NCBI RefSeq assembly: GCF_030814995.1
Contig: NZ_JAUSVX010000027.1
Span: forward strand, 1-64,000
DNA length: 64,000 nucleotides
DNA from: Labrys wisconsinensis
Lineage (GTDB): Bacteria > Pseudomonadota > Alphaproteobacteria > Rhizobiales > Labraceae
Reading direction: 5' to 3'
Made by a program: the position numbers and the translations under genes. A model generated the notes under the pieces. The model searched no databases. It was not told the origin of the DNA and saw nothing but the letters and a program-made list of their open reading frames with translations. Position 1 is the stretch's first letter. Every line of letters begins with the position of its first letter. Below are positions 21,871 to 32,819 of this stretch, in pieces.

Positions 21871-22436
21871 AGACGAGACGGGAAACGGCCGTCGCGGCAA
21901 CGCGGCGGCCGTTTCGTCTGGGCGGGCCGTCGTCCGTCCCGATCGCCTCGGCGGCGTCGAAGCCGGAGACACCCGCCCGCGGCCGCCGATGGCGGATGCC
22001 GCCCGGGAACGGCGTCACTCCCTGCTTCGTTGCCGACGCCTGCACGCAGGGGGCGACCGGCTCGCCTGCCGCTGCCCGACAGTCCCCGGCTTGTGGGGAA
22101 GGCAAGAGAGGGCGAATAGACGGCGCTCCCGATCTCCCTTCGATACTTTTGCAGCGAAGATAGTGATTAATAATTCTAGAATTCACTTATTCCAATGTGA
22201 AACTACGTGAAAACCTCTTATTATTTTGCATTGCAAAAGAAAATTTTTGCGATGCAAATCAATATTGGGTGGTTTTTTGCACCCGGTGGACTTGATGATT
22301 GCTCGGCATGATGAACCGTGCCCGGCGGCATGAACTATTCCAGTTGCTCACATCTGCCATGCGAATTGCGAAAGACAGGGCCTGCGGCCTTTTCTTTTTC
22401 GATGCTTCGGATCACCTTGTGACAGGGAGATTCAGC
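21871..22436. other. Intergenic stretch of 566 bp between rpsD and a GST gene
   Basis: The first half is GC-rich and holds only shadow reading frames. The part from about 22130 to 22290 is strikingly AT-rich for this genome. It holds two operator-like dyads around TTTGC (22224-22258) and probably the promoter of the GST gene. Confidence 0.55.
22224..22259. promoter_or_regulatory. Pair of TTTGCA-type dyads upstream of the GST gene
   Basis: The first site, TTTTGCA-T-TGCAAAA (22224-22238), is a perfect dyad. The second (22243-22259, ATTTTTGC-G-ATGCAAAT) is an imperfect version about 20 bp away, two helical turns, as expected for cooperative binding of a dimeric regulator. The regulator is unknown. 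Confidence 0.5.
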
Positions 22437-23075
22437 ATGAGCTACACGCTTTGGGGAGAGCCGGGATCCGGTTCTTTCATGATCGAGGCCGCTCTGGCCG
22501 AGGCGGACCAGACGGTCGAACTGATCGATCTCGATCTCACCAAGGACGAGCATCGGTCGGAGGCGTTCCTCGCCATCAATCCGTCGGGCAAGGTGCCGGC
22601 GCTGCGTTTTCCCGACGGCGAGGTGATGACGCAGTCCGCGGCCATTCTGCTGGCGCTGGACGAGGCGCATCCGCGGGCCCGGTTGATGCCGGCCGTCGGC
22701 GCGGTCGACCGGCGCTTCGCCTTGCGCTGGGCCGTCCATATTGCGGCCGAGATCTATCCGCTGATCGAGATTTCGGACTATCCCCTGCGCTTCGCGCCGC
22801 CGGAGACCTCGGAGGTCGGCATGCGCTCGCTGGTGCGCCGGCGCATCCGTGAGCGTTGGCTCCTGATGGAGCGCCAGGCGGCGGGGGAGGGCAGCTTCCT
22901 GCTCAGCGGCTTCTCGGCGATCGATCTCGCCGTCGCCGTGATCAGCGACTGGGCGGTCGGCCCGGAATGGCGCTGCAAGGAATGCCCCAAGCTCGACGCC
23001 ATCGCCAAGGCGGTCGCCAGGCGCGAGAAGATCGCGCCGATCTGGCGGCGCCACTTTCCGCAGCAGCCGGCATAG
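22437..23075 (+). CDS. Glutathione S-transferase family protein
   Basis: The 212-residue protein has the GST layout. The thioredoxin-like N-terminal domain covers residues 1-~80, with the glutathione-site motifs INPSGKVPALRFPDG (cis-proline) and MTQSAAILLALDE. A helical C-terminal domain follows, with the N-capping region FLLSGFSAIDLAVAV. The N-terminus has SYTLWGEPGSGSFMIE in place of a classical catalytic Tyr/Cys motif, so the catalytic residue is probably Ser or Tyr near residues 3-13. The start at 22437 follows GGGAGA. Substrates are unknown. The AT-rich upstream region with paired dyads suggests specific regulation. Confidence 0.85.
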   Translation: MSYTLWGEPGSGSFMIEAALAEADQTVELIDLDLTKDEHRSEAFLAINPSGKVPALRFPDGEVMTQSAAILLALDEAHPRARLMPAVGAVDRRFALRWAVHIAAEIYPLIEISDYPLRFAPPETSEVGMRSLVRRRIRERWLLMERQAAGEGSFLLSGFSAIDLAVAVISDWAVGPEWRCKECPKLDAIAKAVARREKIAPIWRRHFPQQPA

Positions 23076-23096
23076 CGCCAGCGTCGCGCGGGGGGC

Positions 23097-24056
23097 TCAA
23101 AGCTCGGCATCCGCCCAGCCGCCGCGCTGCGCCCGCGGCCGTCCCGGGTTGACGAAGGCGGCGATGGCCTCGTCCTCGATGCCGGCTGCCCGCAGCAATC
23201 GCCCGGCCATCTCGGCGGCGGGCGCCCGCAGCGGCTCGTCCGGCCGGATCAGGTGGAAGGCCACGGGATTGGTCACGGTGCGTTCGTCGAGCACGACCAC
23301 CCGCCCCGCATCGATTGCGGGTTGCGCCAGCATCGGTCGGGTCAGCGCCACGCCCAGGCCCAGGGCGCAGGCCTCCAGCACCAGGTGGTAGTCTTCGAAG
23401 CGACAGTCTCGGCTGCGCGGGGCATAGTCGATCCCGGCCGCGGCGAGCCAGTGCCGCCAGCCTTCGGTGTTGGAATCGTGCAGGATCGGCCAGTCCAACA
23501 GGCGCGCGGCGGACGGGACCGGGCCGATCCGGTCCGCCAGGGTCGGTGCGGCGATGGGAGCGATCTCCTCGCGCCAGAGGCGCAGGCTGCGGATGCCGGC
23601 CCAGGGGCCGCGCCCGCAGCGGATGGCGAGGTCGACGCCTTCGGAGAAGTCGGCAAGGCGATGCTCGATCACCAGATCGAGATGGAGGTCGTCGCCCTCG
23701 AGCAGCCGCATGCGCGGAAACAGCCACAGGGATGCGAGCGAGGGCGTGGCCGAGAGCCGCACGACCGCCGGCCCGCGGCGCTGCACCCAGCGATCCTCGC
23801 CGCTGCCGAGCAGGGCGAGCGCCTCTTCCGCACGGACGAAGAAACGACTGCCGTCCGGCGTCAACGTGACGCCGCGCGCCGCCCGCTGGAACAGCTTCAC
23901 GCCCATCCAGCGCTCCAGCCGCGCCACTTGCCGCGAGACGGCGCCGTGGGTGAGGCCGAGCGTCTCGGCCGCGGCGGAGAAGGAGCCGCTGCGTGCGGCA
24001 TGGGCGAAGGCCTCCAGCGTGTCGAGCGGCGGCAGGGTCGGGGAGCTGTGCACCAT
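23097..24056 (-). CDS. LysR family transcriptional regulator (GcvA-like)
   Basis: The 319-residue regulator has an N-terminal winged HTH (LDTLEAFAHAARSGSFSAAA, ETLGLTHGAVSRQVARLE, residues ~9-65) and a type 2 periplasmic-binding-protein effector domain from about residue 90. The segments FSEGVDLAIRCGRGPWAG and LEACALGLGVALTRP are typical of the GcvA group. ATG 24056 is chosen over an upstream TTG at 24068. It is divergent from the EamA transporter, with an 97-bp intergenic region, so it probably controls that exporter and itself. Confidence 0.9.
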   Translation of the reverse strand: MVHSSPTLPPLDTLEAFAHAARSGSFSAAAETLGLTHGAVSRQVARLERWMGVKLFQRAARGVTLTPDGSRFFVRAEEALALLGSGEDRWVQRRGPAVVRLSATPSLASLWLFPRMRLLEGDDLHLDLVIEHRLADFSEGVDLAIRCGRGPWAGIRSLRLWREEIAPIAAPTLADRIGPVPSAARLLDWPILHDSNTEGWRHWLAAAGIDYAPRSRDCRFEDYHLVLEACALGLGVALTRPMLAQPAIDAGRVVVLDERTVTNPVAFHLIRPDEPLRAPAAEMAGRLLRAAGIEDEAIAAFVNPGRPRAQRGGWADAEL

Positions 24057-24153
24057 GCTCACAGCCAATCAGCGATCGACGTGCTTTTCAATCACTGTCC
24101 GGTGACTTATCCCGTCAGGCCGCGGGCGGTTCGGTCCGCTTCGGGGAGGGGCC

Positions 24154-25050
24154 ATGACGGCAGTGACCGCTATCGGGAACCGGCGCGGCGTGGACGGCGT
24201 CGCGCTCGCCTGCATCGCCGTCACCGTGCTGACCTGGGCCTCCGCCTTCGTGGCGATCCGCGTCGGCCTCCGGGCGCTCGCGCCGGTCGAGCTCGCGGCG
24301 GCGCGCTATCTCGGGGCGGCGCTGCCGGCGGGGCTCTATCTCGTCCTGCGGCATCGTACCGTGCCGGATCTGCGCACCCTGGGCCGGCTTGCCGTCATCG
24401 GCCTGCTGTTCATCACCATCTATGCCACGCTGCTCAACACCGGCGAGCTGACGATCGCCGCCGGCCCGGCGAGCTTCATCCTCAACACCATGCCGGTCTT
24501 CGTGGCCGTGATGGCGGCGACGCTCCTGGGCGAGCGGTTCGGCGCTGGCGGCTGGATCGGCACCGCTCTCTCCTTTGCCGGGGTGGCGCTGATCGCGGCG
24601 GGCGACGCGGCGGGCCTGCATCTCGACACCGGCGCGGTGCTGATCCTCGGCTCGGCCGTCTGCGCCGCGGTCGCGAGCATCCTGCAGAAGCCGCTGCTCG
24701 CCCGCATGCCGGCGCTGGCGGTGATGGCCTGGGTGCTGATCCTCGGCGCCTTGCCGTTCCTCCTGGTCCTGCCCTCGACCATCGGCGCGCTCGCCGCCGC
24801 GCCGGCGGCCGTGAACGCGAGCGTGCTCTATCTCGTGCTGGCGCCGACGACGATCGGCTATGCCACGTGGGCGGTGGTCCTCAAGCGTCTGCCGGCCGGG
24901 CGCGCCAGCAACTTCCTCTATTGCGTGCCGCCGACGGCGACGCTGATCGGCTTCGTGTGGCTCGGCGAGACGCCGACGACTCTCGGCCTGATCGGCGCAG
25001 CGATGGCGCTCGCCGGCGTCGCCGTGGTGAACGTCACGCGCCGTCGATAG
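24154..25050 (+). CDS. EamA/DMT family transporter
   Basis: The 298-residue inner-membrane protein has ten predicted helices in two EamA repeats (first about residues 12-140, second about 155-295). Typical marks are VLTWASAFVAIRVGLRALAP, an ASFILNTMPVFVAVMAATLL segment and, in the second repeat, YCVPPTATLIGFVWLGETPT. Members export metabolites such as amino acids. The start at 24154 follows GGGGAGGGG. Its divergent LysR neighbour suggests that it is induced by its substrate, which cannot be named from sequence. Confidence 0.88.
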   Translation: MTAVTAIGNRRGVDGVALACIAVTVLTWASAFVAIRVGLRALAPVELAAARYLGAALPAGLYLVLRHRTVPDLRTLGRLAVIGLLFITIYATLLNTGELTIAAGPASFILNTMPVFVAVMAATLLGERFGAGGWIGTALSFAGVALIAAGDAAGLHLDTGAVLILGSAVCAAVASILQKPLLARMPALAVMAWVLILGALPFLLVLPSTIGALAAAPAAVNASVLYLVLAPTTIGYATWAVVLKRLPAGRASNFLYCVPPTATLIGFVWLGETPTTLGLIGAAMALAGVAVVNVTRRR

Positions 25051-25126
25051 CGGACCGGCCACGCAGCCCGCCGGGGAATCGCGATGGAGCGGGAAAGCCG
25101 CCCGCAGGTGCGGGCAGCGCCGGGCC

Positions 25127-25468
25127 TCAGGCGCCGGCCGGCACCTTGACCGGGATACCCTTCTGCTGCAGCAGGCTCGCCAGCTCGCCCGACTGGAACA
25201 TTTCGCGGGTGATGTCGCAGCCGCCGAGGAACTCGCCCTTCACATAGAGCTGAGGAATGGTCGGCCAGTTGGAGAAGTCCTTGATGCCGGTGCGCAGCTC
25301 GGCATTGTCGAGGACGTTGTGGTCCTTGTAGGGCACGCCGAGATAGTCGAGGATCTGCACCACCTGACCGGAAAACCCGCACATCGGGAACGCCTTGGTG
25401 CCCTTCATGAACAGCACCACGTCGTTGGTCTCGATCTCGGACTGGATGAAGGTCTTGATGTCGGTCAT
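25127..25468 (-). CDS. grxD: Monothiol glutaredoxin, Grx4 family
   Basis: The 113-residue protein has the monothiol active site MCGFSGQ (CGFS), the FMKGTKAFP strand, the [19 protein letters not shown] glutathione-binding segment and a C-terminal helix. CGFS glutaredoxins carry [2Fe-2S] clusters and pass them on, often in complex with BolA, whose gene is 29 bp upstream on the same strand. The start at 25468 (MTDIKTF) is canonical; a longer frame reaches 25489. The purL-bolA-grxD order is conserved in this order of bacteria. Confidence 0.95.
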   Translation of the reverse strand: MTDIKTFIQSEIETNDVVLFMKGTKAFPMCGFSGQVVQILDYLGVPYKDHNVLDNAELRTGIKDFSNWPTIPQLYVKGEFLGGCDITREMFQSGELASLLQQKGIPVKVPAGA

Positions 25469-25497
25469 GGGGAGAGATCCTGTTGGCACCCTTTATA

Positions 25498-25734
25498 TTA
25501 GGGGTTGGGAATGCCGGTTGTAAGGGCCAGCGCGTGCAAAACTCCGCCCATGTTGCCCTGGAGCGCCGCATAGACCATCTGGTGCTGCTGCACGCGCGAC
25601 TTGCCGCGGAAAGCTTCGGAGACGACGGTGGCGGCGTAGTGGTCGCCGTCGCCGGCGAGGTCCCGGATCTCGATGCGCGCATCGGGAAAGGATTGCCGGA
25701 TCAGCGTTTCGATATCGGCGGCTTTCATGGCCAT
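25498..25734 (-). CDS. bolA: BolA family iron-sulfur/stress protein
   Basis: The 78-residue protein has the BolA fold signature: IRDLAGDGDHYAATVVSEAF, with the conserved DGDHY loop and a histidine that can ligate a [2Fe-2S] cluster shared with a CGFS glutaredoxin, and FRGKSRVQQHQMVYAALQG (helix-turn-helix-like). The start could also be the second ATG at 25728. It is upstream of and probably co-transcribed with grxD, matching the known BolA-Grx4 partnership in iron-sulfur trafficking and iron sensing. Confidence 0.93.
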   Translation of the reverse strand: MAMKAADIETLIRQSFPDARIEIRDLAGDGDHYAATVVSEAFRGKSRVQQHQMVYAALQGNMGGVLHALALTTGIPNP

Positions 25735-25802
25735 GGTCGGGGTCTCGGCTCCTCGGCGGGATCCCCCATGCCCTGATCGGACCGGACCCGCAAATCTCGA
25801 CT

Positions 25803-25838
25803 GGCTCCGGAGCCGGCCTGAAGGCTGGTCCCGGAGCC
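25803..25838 (-). terminator. Imperfect hairpin between purL and bolA
   Basis: GGCTCCGG and CCGGAGCC form an 8-bp outer stem with an inner AGCC/GGCT pairing. It starts 10 bp past the purL stop. It lacks a T-run and may only attenuate transcription into bolA-grxD. Confidence 0.4.
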
Positions 25839-25847
25839 CGAACCTGC

Positions 25848-28085
<2,238 letters not shown>

Positions 28086-28179
28086 GCGAGGTTCGGCTCC
28101 AGAAGACGCCCAAGGCGATAGGGCGTGGAGCCCGGAATGTAAACGGTCAAATGCCCGCAGCGGGCACACGGAAACGACC

Positions 28180-28198
28180 GGAGAAGCGGGGCTTCTCC
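28180..28198 (-). terminator. Terminator of porin-like gene 1
   Basis: GGAGAAGC-GGG-GCTTCTCC forms an 8-bp stem about 37 bp beyond the stop of the gene ending at 28235. The same GGAGAAG/CTTCTCC hairpin occurs behind all four porin-like genes. Confidence 0.75.
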
Positions 28199-28234
28199 AG
28201 TCGGCCGGGCTCCGACGATCGGGGGAGGCCCGGA

Positions 28235-28987
28235 TCAGAACTTGTAGTTGATTCCCAATCGAACCGACTGAAAATTTGGTTCTTCTTGCGTTCTGTCCGT
28301 ATAGAGCGGCGGAACTTCGGTGGCGCTGACCGTCTTCCTTTCAAATTTGAGATATTGGTACTCGATTCTCGCGGTCCAGTTGTCGGTAATGGCATATTCG
28401 ATGCCGCCGCCTACGACGTATCCAATCAAAGGATCATCGTTCTTCATGTCAACCGTCGCGCCGGTAAACACGCCATAGCCGGCAACACTATGATCGACGC
28501 CCGCAACGGCAAGGCCGCCTGTCGCATAGAACAGGGCGCGATCCCAGGCAAAGCCGACGCGCGGGCGAACCGTGCCGAACCAATTGATGTCGGACTTCCC
28601 ATGAAAGATGTAATGCCACGGACCGAATGTCGGGTTGAACTTGTCACTCAAGTCCGCGGCTTGGATGTCGCCTTCAAGGCCGACCACGGCAGAACCAAAC
28701 TGGTAGTTGTATCCAGCCTGCAGGCCGCCGAAGACCCCTTTGTACTCGAATTTGGCAAACTCGTTCAGGCCCTTGTTGGTCTGGTCGATCGCGCCAACCT
28801 TGTTGCTGCCATCAAAGGCGTAACCGACGTTGGCGCCGACATAGAAGCCGGTCCAGCTGAACGCGTAATCGATCGGAGCCGCGGGTTCGACCGCAGCGAC
28901 GGCGAGATCCGCCGCATGGGTCACAGAGATGCTGCCGATCAAGGCCAGGGCGGCGGTGGCGATCCTGAGAGAGCTGCGACTCTTCAT
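28235..28987 (-). CDS. Omp25/31-type outer-membrane beta-barrel protein, copy 1
   Basis: The 250-residue protein has a signal peptide (residues 1-~22, ending THAADLAV), then [18 protein letters not shown], the opening strand of the Omp25/RopB beta-barrel family, about eight amphipathic strands ([50 protein letters not shown]) and a terminal NYKF with the Phe used by the BAM complex. It is an outer-membrane surface protein that may bind or stabilise LPS. It is the most diverged of four tandem copies, differing most in its loops, and lies nearest purL. The start at 28987 begins the signal peptide. Confidence 0.9.
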   Translation of the reverse strand: MKSRSSLRIATAALALIGSISVTHAADLAVAAVEPAAPIDYAFSWTGFYVGANVGYAFDGSNKVGAIDQTNKGLNEFAKFEYKGVFGGLQAGYNYQFGSAVVGLEGDIQAADLSDKFNPTFGPWHYIFHGKSDINWFGTVRPRVGFAWDRALFYATGGLAVAGVDHSVAGYGVFTGATVDMKNDDPLIGYVVGGGIEYAITDNWTARIEYQYLKFERKTVSATEVPPLYTDRTQEEPNFQSVRLGINYKF

Positions 28988-29039
28988 GTCTGGCTGATCC
29001 CCATTGGATTCCAGCCCTCGACGCAACACTCAGCTCCCT

Positions 29040-29376
29040 CACGGGAGGATGGCATCATTATTCCGCAGGGGGGAAGGGCACCAGCATCCAGGATCGTGAG
29101 ATGGGGAGGCTCTGTGTCAAATATGTTGACCTATGATGGCTGCGTCTCGTCGGGCGCCGACGAGACAAGCGTTCAAATGGTGCGCTGCCTTGTCCCTGGT
29201 GGCCTTACGATGGGCGAAGGGGAGGCACAGCGAACCGAACCCTTCATGTCACCGGGAAGACGTCGAGCTTGGCCATGGGGGCGGCACATAGGAAAGACCG
29301 GGCTCCCGGAGGTGCCCGGCAATCGGCAGGGAGCTCGAATGCAACCAGTCAAGTCCGGCATCGGGCGCAAAGGAAC
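29040..29376 (-). pseudogene. Spacer with decayed purL 5' remnant (between porin-like genes 1 and 2)
   Basis: From about 29040 to 29120 the spacer resembles the upstream regions of the other porin-like genes (ATCATTATTCCGCAG block, TGTGTCAAAT). From about 29250 to 29375 it resembles the start of purL and its leader: GGGAAGACGTCGAGCTTGG parallels GAGAAGATGCCGAGCTCGG, and GCTCGAATGCAACCAGTCAA parallels the purL leader with an internal deletion. No open frame is left. Confidence 0.55.
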
Positions 29377-29403
29377 GGCCGGAAAGCGGGGCTTCTCCGG
29401 CCG
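29377..29403 (-). terminator. Terminator of porin-like gene 2
   Basis: GGCCGGAAAGC-GGG-GCTTCTCCGGCC (with one mismatch) is a hairpin 32 bp beyond the gene's stop. It is homologous to the other three. Confidence 0.72.
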
Positions 29404-29434
29404 GTCGGTCTGCGACGATCGGGCCTGGCGCCGA

Positions 29435-30211
29435 TCAGAACTTGTAATTGACGCCGAGGCGAACGGAATGGAAGTCGATGGTCTCCTGGCTGGAAATGAC
29501 GTTGGCCGGCACCCCGATTTGTGCAGCGCTGACCTTGTCCCTGCCGAAGTTCACATACTGGTACTCGAGCTTCACCGTCCAATTGTCGGTGAAGGCATAT
29601 TCGATACCGGCGCCGGCAGCCCAGCCGACCTTGGTGTCATCATTCTTGATGTTGACGAAATTGACGCCGCCCGGCGTAAATCCCGACAGTCGGTAGTCGA
29701 CGCCGCCGAAGGCCAGACCGCCTGTTCCGTAGAACAGGGCCCGATCCCAGGCAAAACCGATGCGGGGACGGACCGTACCGAACCAATTGACCTCGGACTT
29801 GCCGCTCCAAGTATTGCCATTGGGAATGCGCGTACCCGGAAAATGCTCTGGAGCGCCGCTGAACTTGTCGCTGATGCCCGACCCCTGGATGTCGCCTTCG
29901 AGACCGAGAACGAAGGAACCCCATTGATAGTTGTAGCCGGCCTGGACGCCACCGAAGATGCCGCTGTCCTTGAACGTCGCGACCTTGGGATCGAAGAAGC
30001 CGAAGCTGTTACGGATTCCGACCTTATCGTCGCCGTTGAAGCCATAGCCGATATTGGCGCCGACATAGAAGCCGGTCCAGCTGAAGGCATAGGGAATGGG
30101 CGCCGCCGGTTCGATCGGAACGGCAGCCAGATCCGCCGCGTGGGCCATTGCGACGCTGCCGATCAGAGCGAGGGGCGCGGCACCGATTCCAAGGGACTTG
30201 CGAATGTTCAT
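29435..30211 (-). CDS. Omp25/31-type outer-membrane beta-barrel protein, copy 2
   Basis: The 258-residue paralogue has signal peptide MNIRKSLGIGAAPLALIGSV, cleavage near AHAADL, and the family opening [18 protein letters not shown]. Strand motifs [40 protein letters not shown] and AGIEYAFTDNWTVKLEYQYV and the end VNYKF match copies 3 and 4 closely. Loop regions (residues ~60-85, 125-140 and 175-190) vary most, as expected for surface-exposed loops. It has its own upstream block and terminator, so each copy is a separate transcription unit. Confidence 0.92.
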   Translation of the reverse strand: MNIRKSLGIGAAPLALIGSVAMAHAADLAAVPIEPAAPIPYAFSWTGFYVGANIGYGFNGDDKVGIRNSFGFFDPKVATFKDSGIFGGVQAGYNYQWGSFVLGLEGDIQGSGISDKFSGAPEHFPGTRIPNGNTWSGKSEVNWFGTVRPRIGFAWDRALFYGTGGLAFGGVDYRLSGFTPGGVNFVNIKNDDTKVGWAAGAGIEYAFTDNWTVKLEYQYVNFGRDKVSAAQIGVPANVISSQETIDFHSVRLGVNYKF

Positions 30212-30374
30212 GTTTGGCCATCTCACAAAAGATTTCGACGAGAGGCAGCCGTGGTCCCGAAGTCTATATCAGCCCTCGCCACCATCTTCAGCCATGATAC
30301 GAATCATAGCATGATTGTTCCGCAGGGGAAAGGGTTGCGGTGCCCAAGAGTATCTCGGGCCGTGAGATCACGGA

Positions 30375-30615
30375 GCATCGCGTGATGAGCGTCCTTTTAC
30401 GATGCCCGGGAAGATGCCGGGCCCGGTGGAGGTCGCTTGACGGAGAATGCGCTGGCACCCGCCGGGCCCCAAGGCCGCACTGGATCGCCAGCTCGCGGGC
30501 GTGACCTCGGGTTCGCATGCAGGCTCGGCCTTGGCAGCTACCGGCATCGGTCGGTCGGCTCCGGGAGGCGCGCAGCGTGACAGGGCGCACGGCCTGGAGC
30601 GTCGACGGTCAAAGT
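30375..30615 (-). pseudogene. Decayed purL 5' remnant (between porin-like genes 2 and 3)
   Basis: This is the clearest remnant. Read on the minus strand it still encodes AAKAEPACEPEVTP, matching [14 protein letters not shown] of PurL, then QRILRQA (QRILRLL) and GIFPGIVKGRSS ([12 protein letters not shown]). The noncoding leader (CTCGGGTTCGCATGCAGGCT and, further on, ACGGTCAAAG) also aligns with the purL leader down to the terminator. Frameshifts destroy the frame. Confidence 0.8.
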
Positions 30616-30629
30616 ACATCGACCGCAAT

Positions 30630-30663
30630 ACAAAAGGCCGGAGAAGCAACCTTCTCCGGCCTT
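30630..30663 (-). terminator. Terminator of porin-like gene 3
   Basis: AAGGCCGGAGAAG-CAAC-CTTCTCCGGCCTT is a perfect 13-bp stem followed on the minus strand by TTTTGT. It lies 27 bp beyond the gene's stop. Confidence 0.88.
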
Positions 30664-30690
30664 CACGAAGCAGTAGCAAAAGTTGCCTGA

Positions 30691-31458
30691 TCAGAACTTG
30701 TAGTTGATGCCCAGCGACACCGCGTGGAATTGCGCCGTCTCGTTGGTCGTCACGACGGTGCCGTCCCCAGGGCCGCCGACAACCACACCGCTGACCTTGT
30801 CCTTGCCGAAGTTCACATATTTGTACTCGAGCTTCGTCGACCAATTGTCGAGGAAGGCATATTCGATGCCGGCGCCCGCGGTCCATCCGACGCGGGTATC
30901 GTCGCTCTTCATGTCGACGCGGCCGAGCGCGCCTGCGTCACCCGACACCCGATAATCGACCCCGCCGAAAGCCAGGCCGCCCGTGCCGTATACGAGAATC
31001 CGATCCCAGGCATAGCCGACGCGCGGGCGGAGCGTGCCGAACCAGGTGATGTCGGACTTGCCGCTCGTGGCGAAGGGAATGCCGGCCGCCGTGATGGTCT
31101 TGCTGAACTTGTCAGAAATGCCCGATCCTTGAATATCGGCCTCAAGGCCGACGACGAACGAGCCGATCTGATAGTTGTAGCCGGCCTGCGCGCCGCCGAA
31201 CACGCCGCTATCGTCGAACTTGGCGATGTTGTTGACGGAAACTCCCACGGACGGAGCATGGGCGCCGACCTCGTCCTCGCCGCCGAAGCCGTAGCCGATG
31301 TTGGCGCCGACGTAGAAGCCGGTCCAGCTGAAGGCATAGGGGATGGGGGCCGCCGGCTCCACCGGAGCGACAGCCAGATCCGCCGCACGCGCCATCACGA
31401 CGCTGCCGATCAGGGCCAGAGACGCGCTACCAATCTTGAGAAAAGTGCGAATGTTCAT
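30691..31458 (-). CDS. Omp25/31-type outer-membrane beta-barrel protein, copy 3
   Basis: The 255-residue paralogue has signal peptide MNIRTFLKIGSASLALIGSV, cleavage near ARAADL, and the opening strand [18 protein letters not shown]. It has GGAQAGYNYQIGSFVVGLEA, TWFGTLRPRVGYAWDRILVY and AGIEYAFLDNWSTKLEYKYV, and ends INYKF. The start at 31458 is where the shared signal peptide begins; an upstream in-frame extension to 31563 has no support. It is most similar to copy 2 in the strands and differs in the loops. Confidence 0.92.
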   Translation of the reverse strand: MNIRTFLKIGSASLALIGSVVMARAADLAVAPVEPAAPIPYAFSWTGFYVGANIGYGFGGEDEVGAHAPSVGVSVNNIAKFDDSGVFGGAQAGYNYQIGSFVVGLEADIQGSGISDKFSKTITAAGIPFATSGKSDITWFGTLRPRVGYAWDRILVYGTGGLAFGGVDYRVSGDAGALGRVDMKSDDTRVGWTAGAGIEYAFLDNWSTKLEYKYVNFGKDKVSGVVVGGPGDGTVVTTNETAQFHAVSLGINYKF

Positions 31459-32000
31459 GTTCGGCCGACTCACAAATGACTTCGACGAAAAGACGGCCGT
31501 GGTCTCGAAGTGCATTCCAGCCCTCGCCACAACCTCAGCTCCCGGATCAGGCCATAGCATCATTGTTCCACAGCGGGAAGGTCGCCGGCGTCCGAGAGGG
31601 GGTGGGATCGCGAGATCGTGAGGACCTGTGGCCGACGCGTCAGCCCCAACGACCGCAGCTCGATAGAGGGCTTTCCGGTGCCGATAGGACGGGCTCCCGA
31701 ATGATGCGGTGTCCTCTCTCAGCTCGCCACCCGAGGTGCGAGTGGAGAATGAGAAAAGTGGGACCTGCGCTCCTTCCGCGTCACCGCGAAGATGCCGAAT
31801 TCAGCGAAGGCCGGCGGCGGGCCCCACGGCGCCGGGATGCGCGGACGTTCGTCAGGCTTGCCGTACGGAGCACGGGCGGCTCTTCCGGTGGGAAGGGAGC
31901 ATGTGCCCGGGCCCAGCCTCGGCAGACCGGAGGCGTCGCCGAGGTGGGCGACAGGGCATCGCTTGGAACGCAGGCGATGAGAGGGCAGCAAACAGGATAA
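31459..32000 (-). pseudogene. Spacer with decayed purL 5' remnant (between porin-like genes 3 and 4)
   Basis: At 31550-31600 the spacer repeats the porin upstream block (ATCATTGTTCCACAG, then CGGGAAGGTCGCCGG as before copy 4). At about 31760-31850 it matches the purL start: on the minus strand PPPAFAEFGIFAVTRKERRS parallels [20 protein letters not shown], and GAAGATGCCGAATTCAGCGA parallels purL DNA. The rest has no recognisable content. Confidence 0.72.
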
Positions 32001-32003
32001 ACG

Positions 32004-32038
32004 AATCAGCCGGAGAAGCATGGCTTCTCCGGCTGATT
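32004..32038 (-). terminator. Terminator of porin-like gene 4
   Basis: AATCAGCCGGAGAAGC-ATG-GCTTCTCCGGCTGATT is a perfect 16-bp stem, 32 bp beyond the gene's stop. It is the longest of the four related hairpins. Confidence 0.85.
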
Positions 32039-32069
32039 ACGTCAGAACAGATAGTGGTTGTGAAGCTGA

Positions 32070-32819
32070 TCAGAACTTGTAGTTGACGCCCAACCGAACC
32101 GTATGGGTCTGAACGGTCTCGTTCGTGCTGACATCGATACCGTTCGGCGGAACAACGGCCGCAGTAATCTTCTCCTTGCCGAAGTTGATATACTGGTACT
32201 CGAGCTTCGCCGTCCAATTGTCGGTGATCGCATATTCGAGACCCGCGCCGGCAGTCCAGCCGACCTGCGTGTCGTTCTTCTTCATGTCGACCGTGTTGCC
32301 GCCGCCATCGATACCGGAGACGCGATAGTCGATGCCACCAAAGGCAACACCGCCGGTGCCGTAGATCAAGAAGCGATCCCAGGCGAAACCAGCGCGCGGA
32401 CGGATCGTGCCGAACCAGTCGAGGTTGGACTTGCCGCTCCAGGTCACGCCGCCCGCATTCACGCCATTGAACTTGTCGTCGATGCCGGCGCCCTGGAAGT
32501 CGCCTTCAAGACCGAAGACGAAATTGCCCCACTGATAGTTGTAGCCGGCCTGAACGCCGCCGAAGATGCCGTCGGGCTCGAACTTCGCGAAGTTCGGCAC
32601 GACGACGCCGAGATTGTTGCGGACACCGACCCTGTCGTCGCCGCCGAAGCCATAGCCGATGTTGGCGCCGACATAGAAGCCGGTCCAGCTGAAGGCGTAG
32701 GGGATGGGCGCCACGGGCTCGACCGGAGCGGCAGCGAGGTCTGCCGCGCGGGCCACTGCGACGCTGCCGATCAGAGCGAGGGCCGCAGTGCCGATCTTGA
32801 GAGAATTGCGGATGTTCAT
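32070..32819 (-). CDS. Omp25/31-type outer-membrane beta-barrel protein, copy 4
   Basis: The 249-residue paralogue has signal peptide [20 protein letters not shown], cleavage near ARAADL, and [18 protein letters not shown]. It has GGVQAGYNYQWGNFVFGLEG, DWFGTIRPRAGFAWDRFLIY and [20 protein letters not shown], and ends VNYKF. It is at the upstream end of the array. With copies 2 and 3 it forms a close group, and copy 1 is more distant. The four genes probably give interchangeable or differently regulated surface proteins. Confidence 0.92.
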   Translation of the reverse strand: MNIRNSLKIGTAALALIGSVAVARAADLAAAPVEPVAPIPYAFSWTGFYVGANIGYGFGGDDRVGVRNNLGVVVPNFAKFEPDGIFGGVQAGYNYQWGNFVFGLEGDFQGAGIDDKFNGVNAGGVTWSGKSNLDWFGTIRPRAGFAWDRFLIYGTGGVAFGGIDYRVSGIDGGGNTVDMKKNDTQVGWTAGAGLEYAITDNWTAKLEYQYINFGKEKITAAVVPPNGIDVSTNETVQTHTVRLGVNYKF

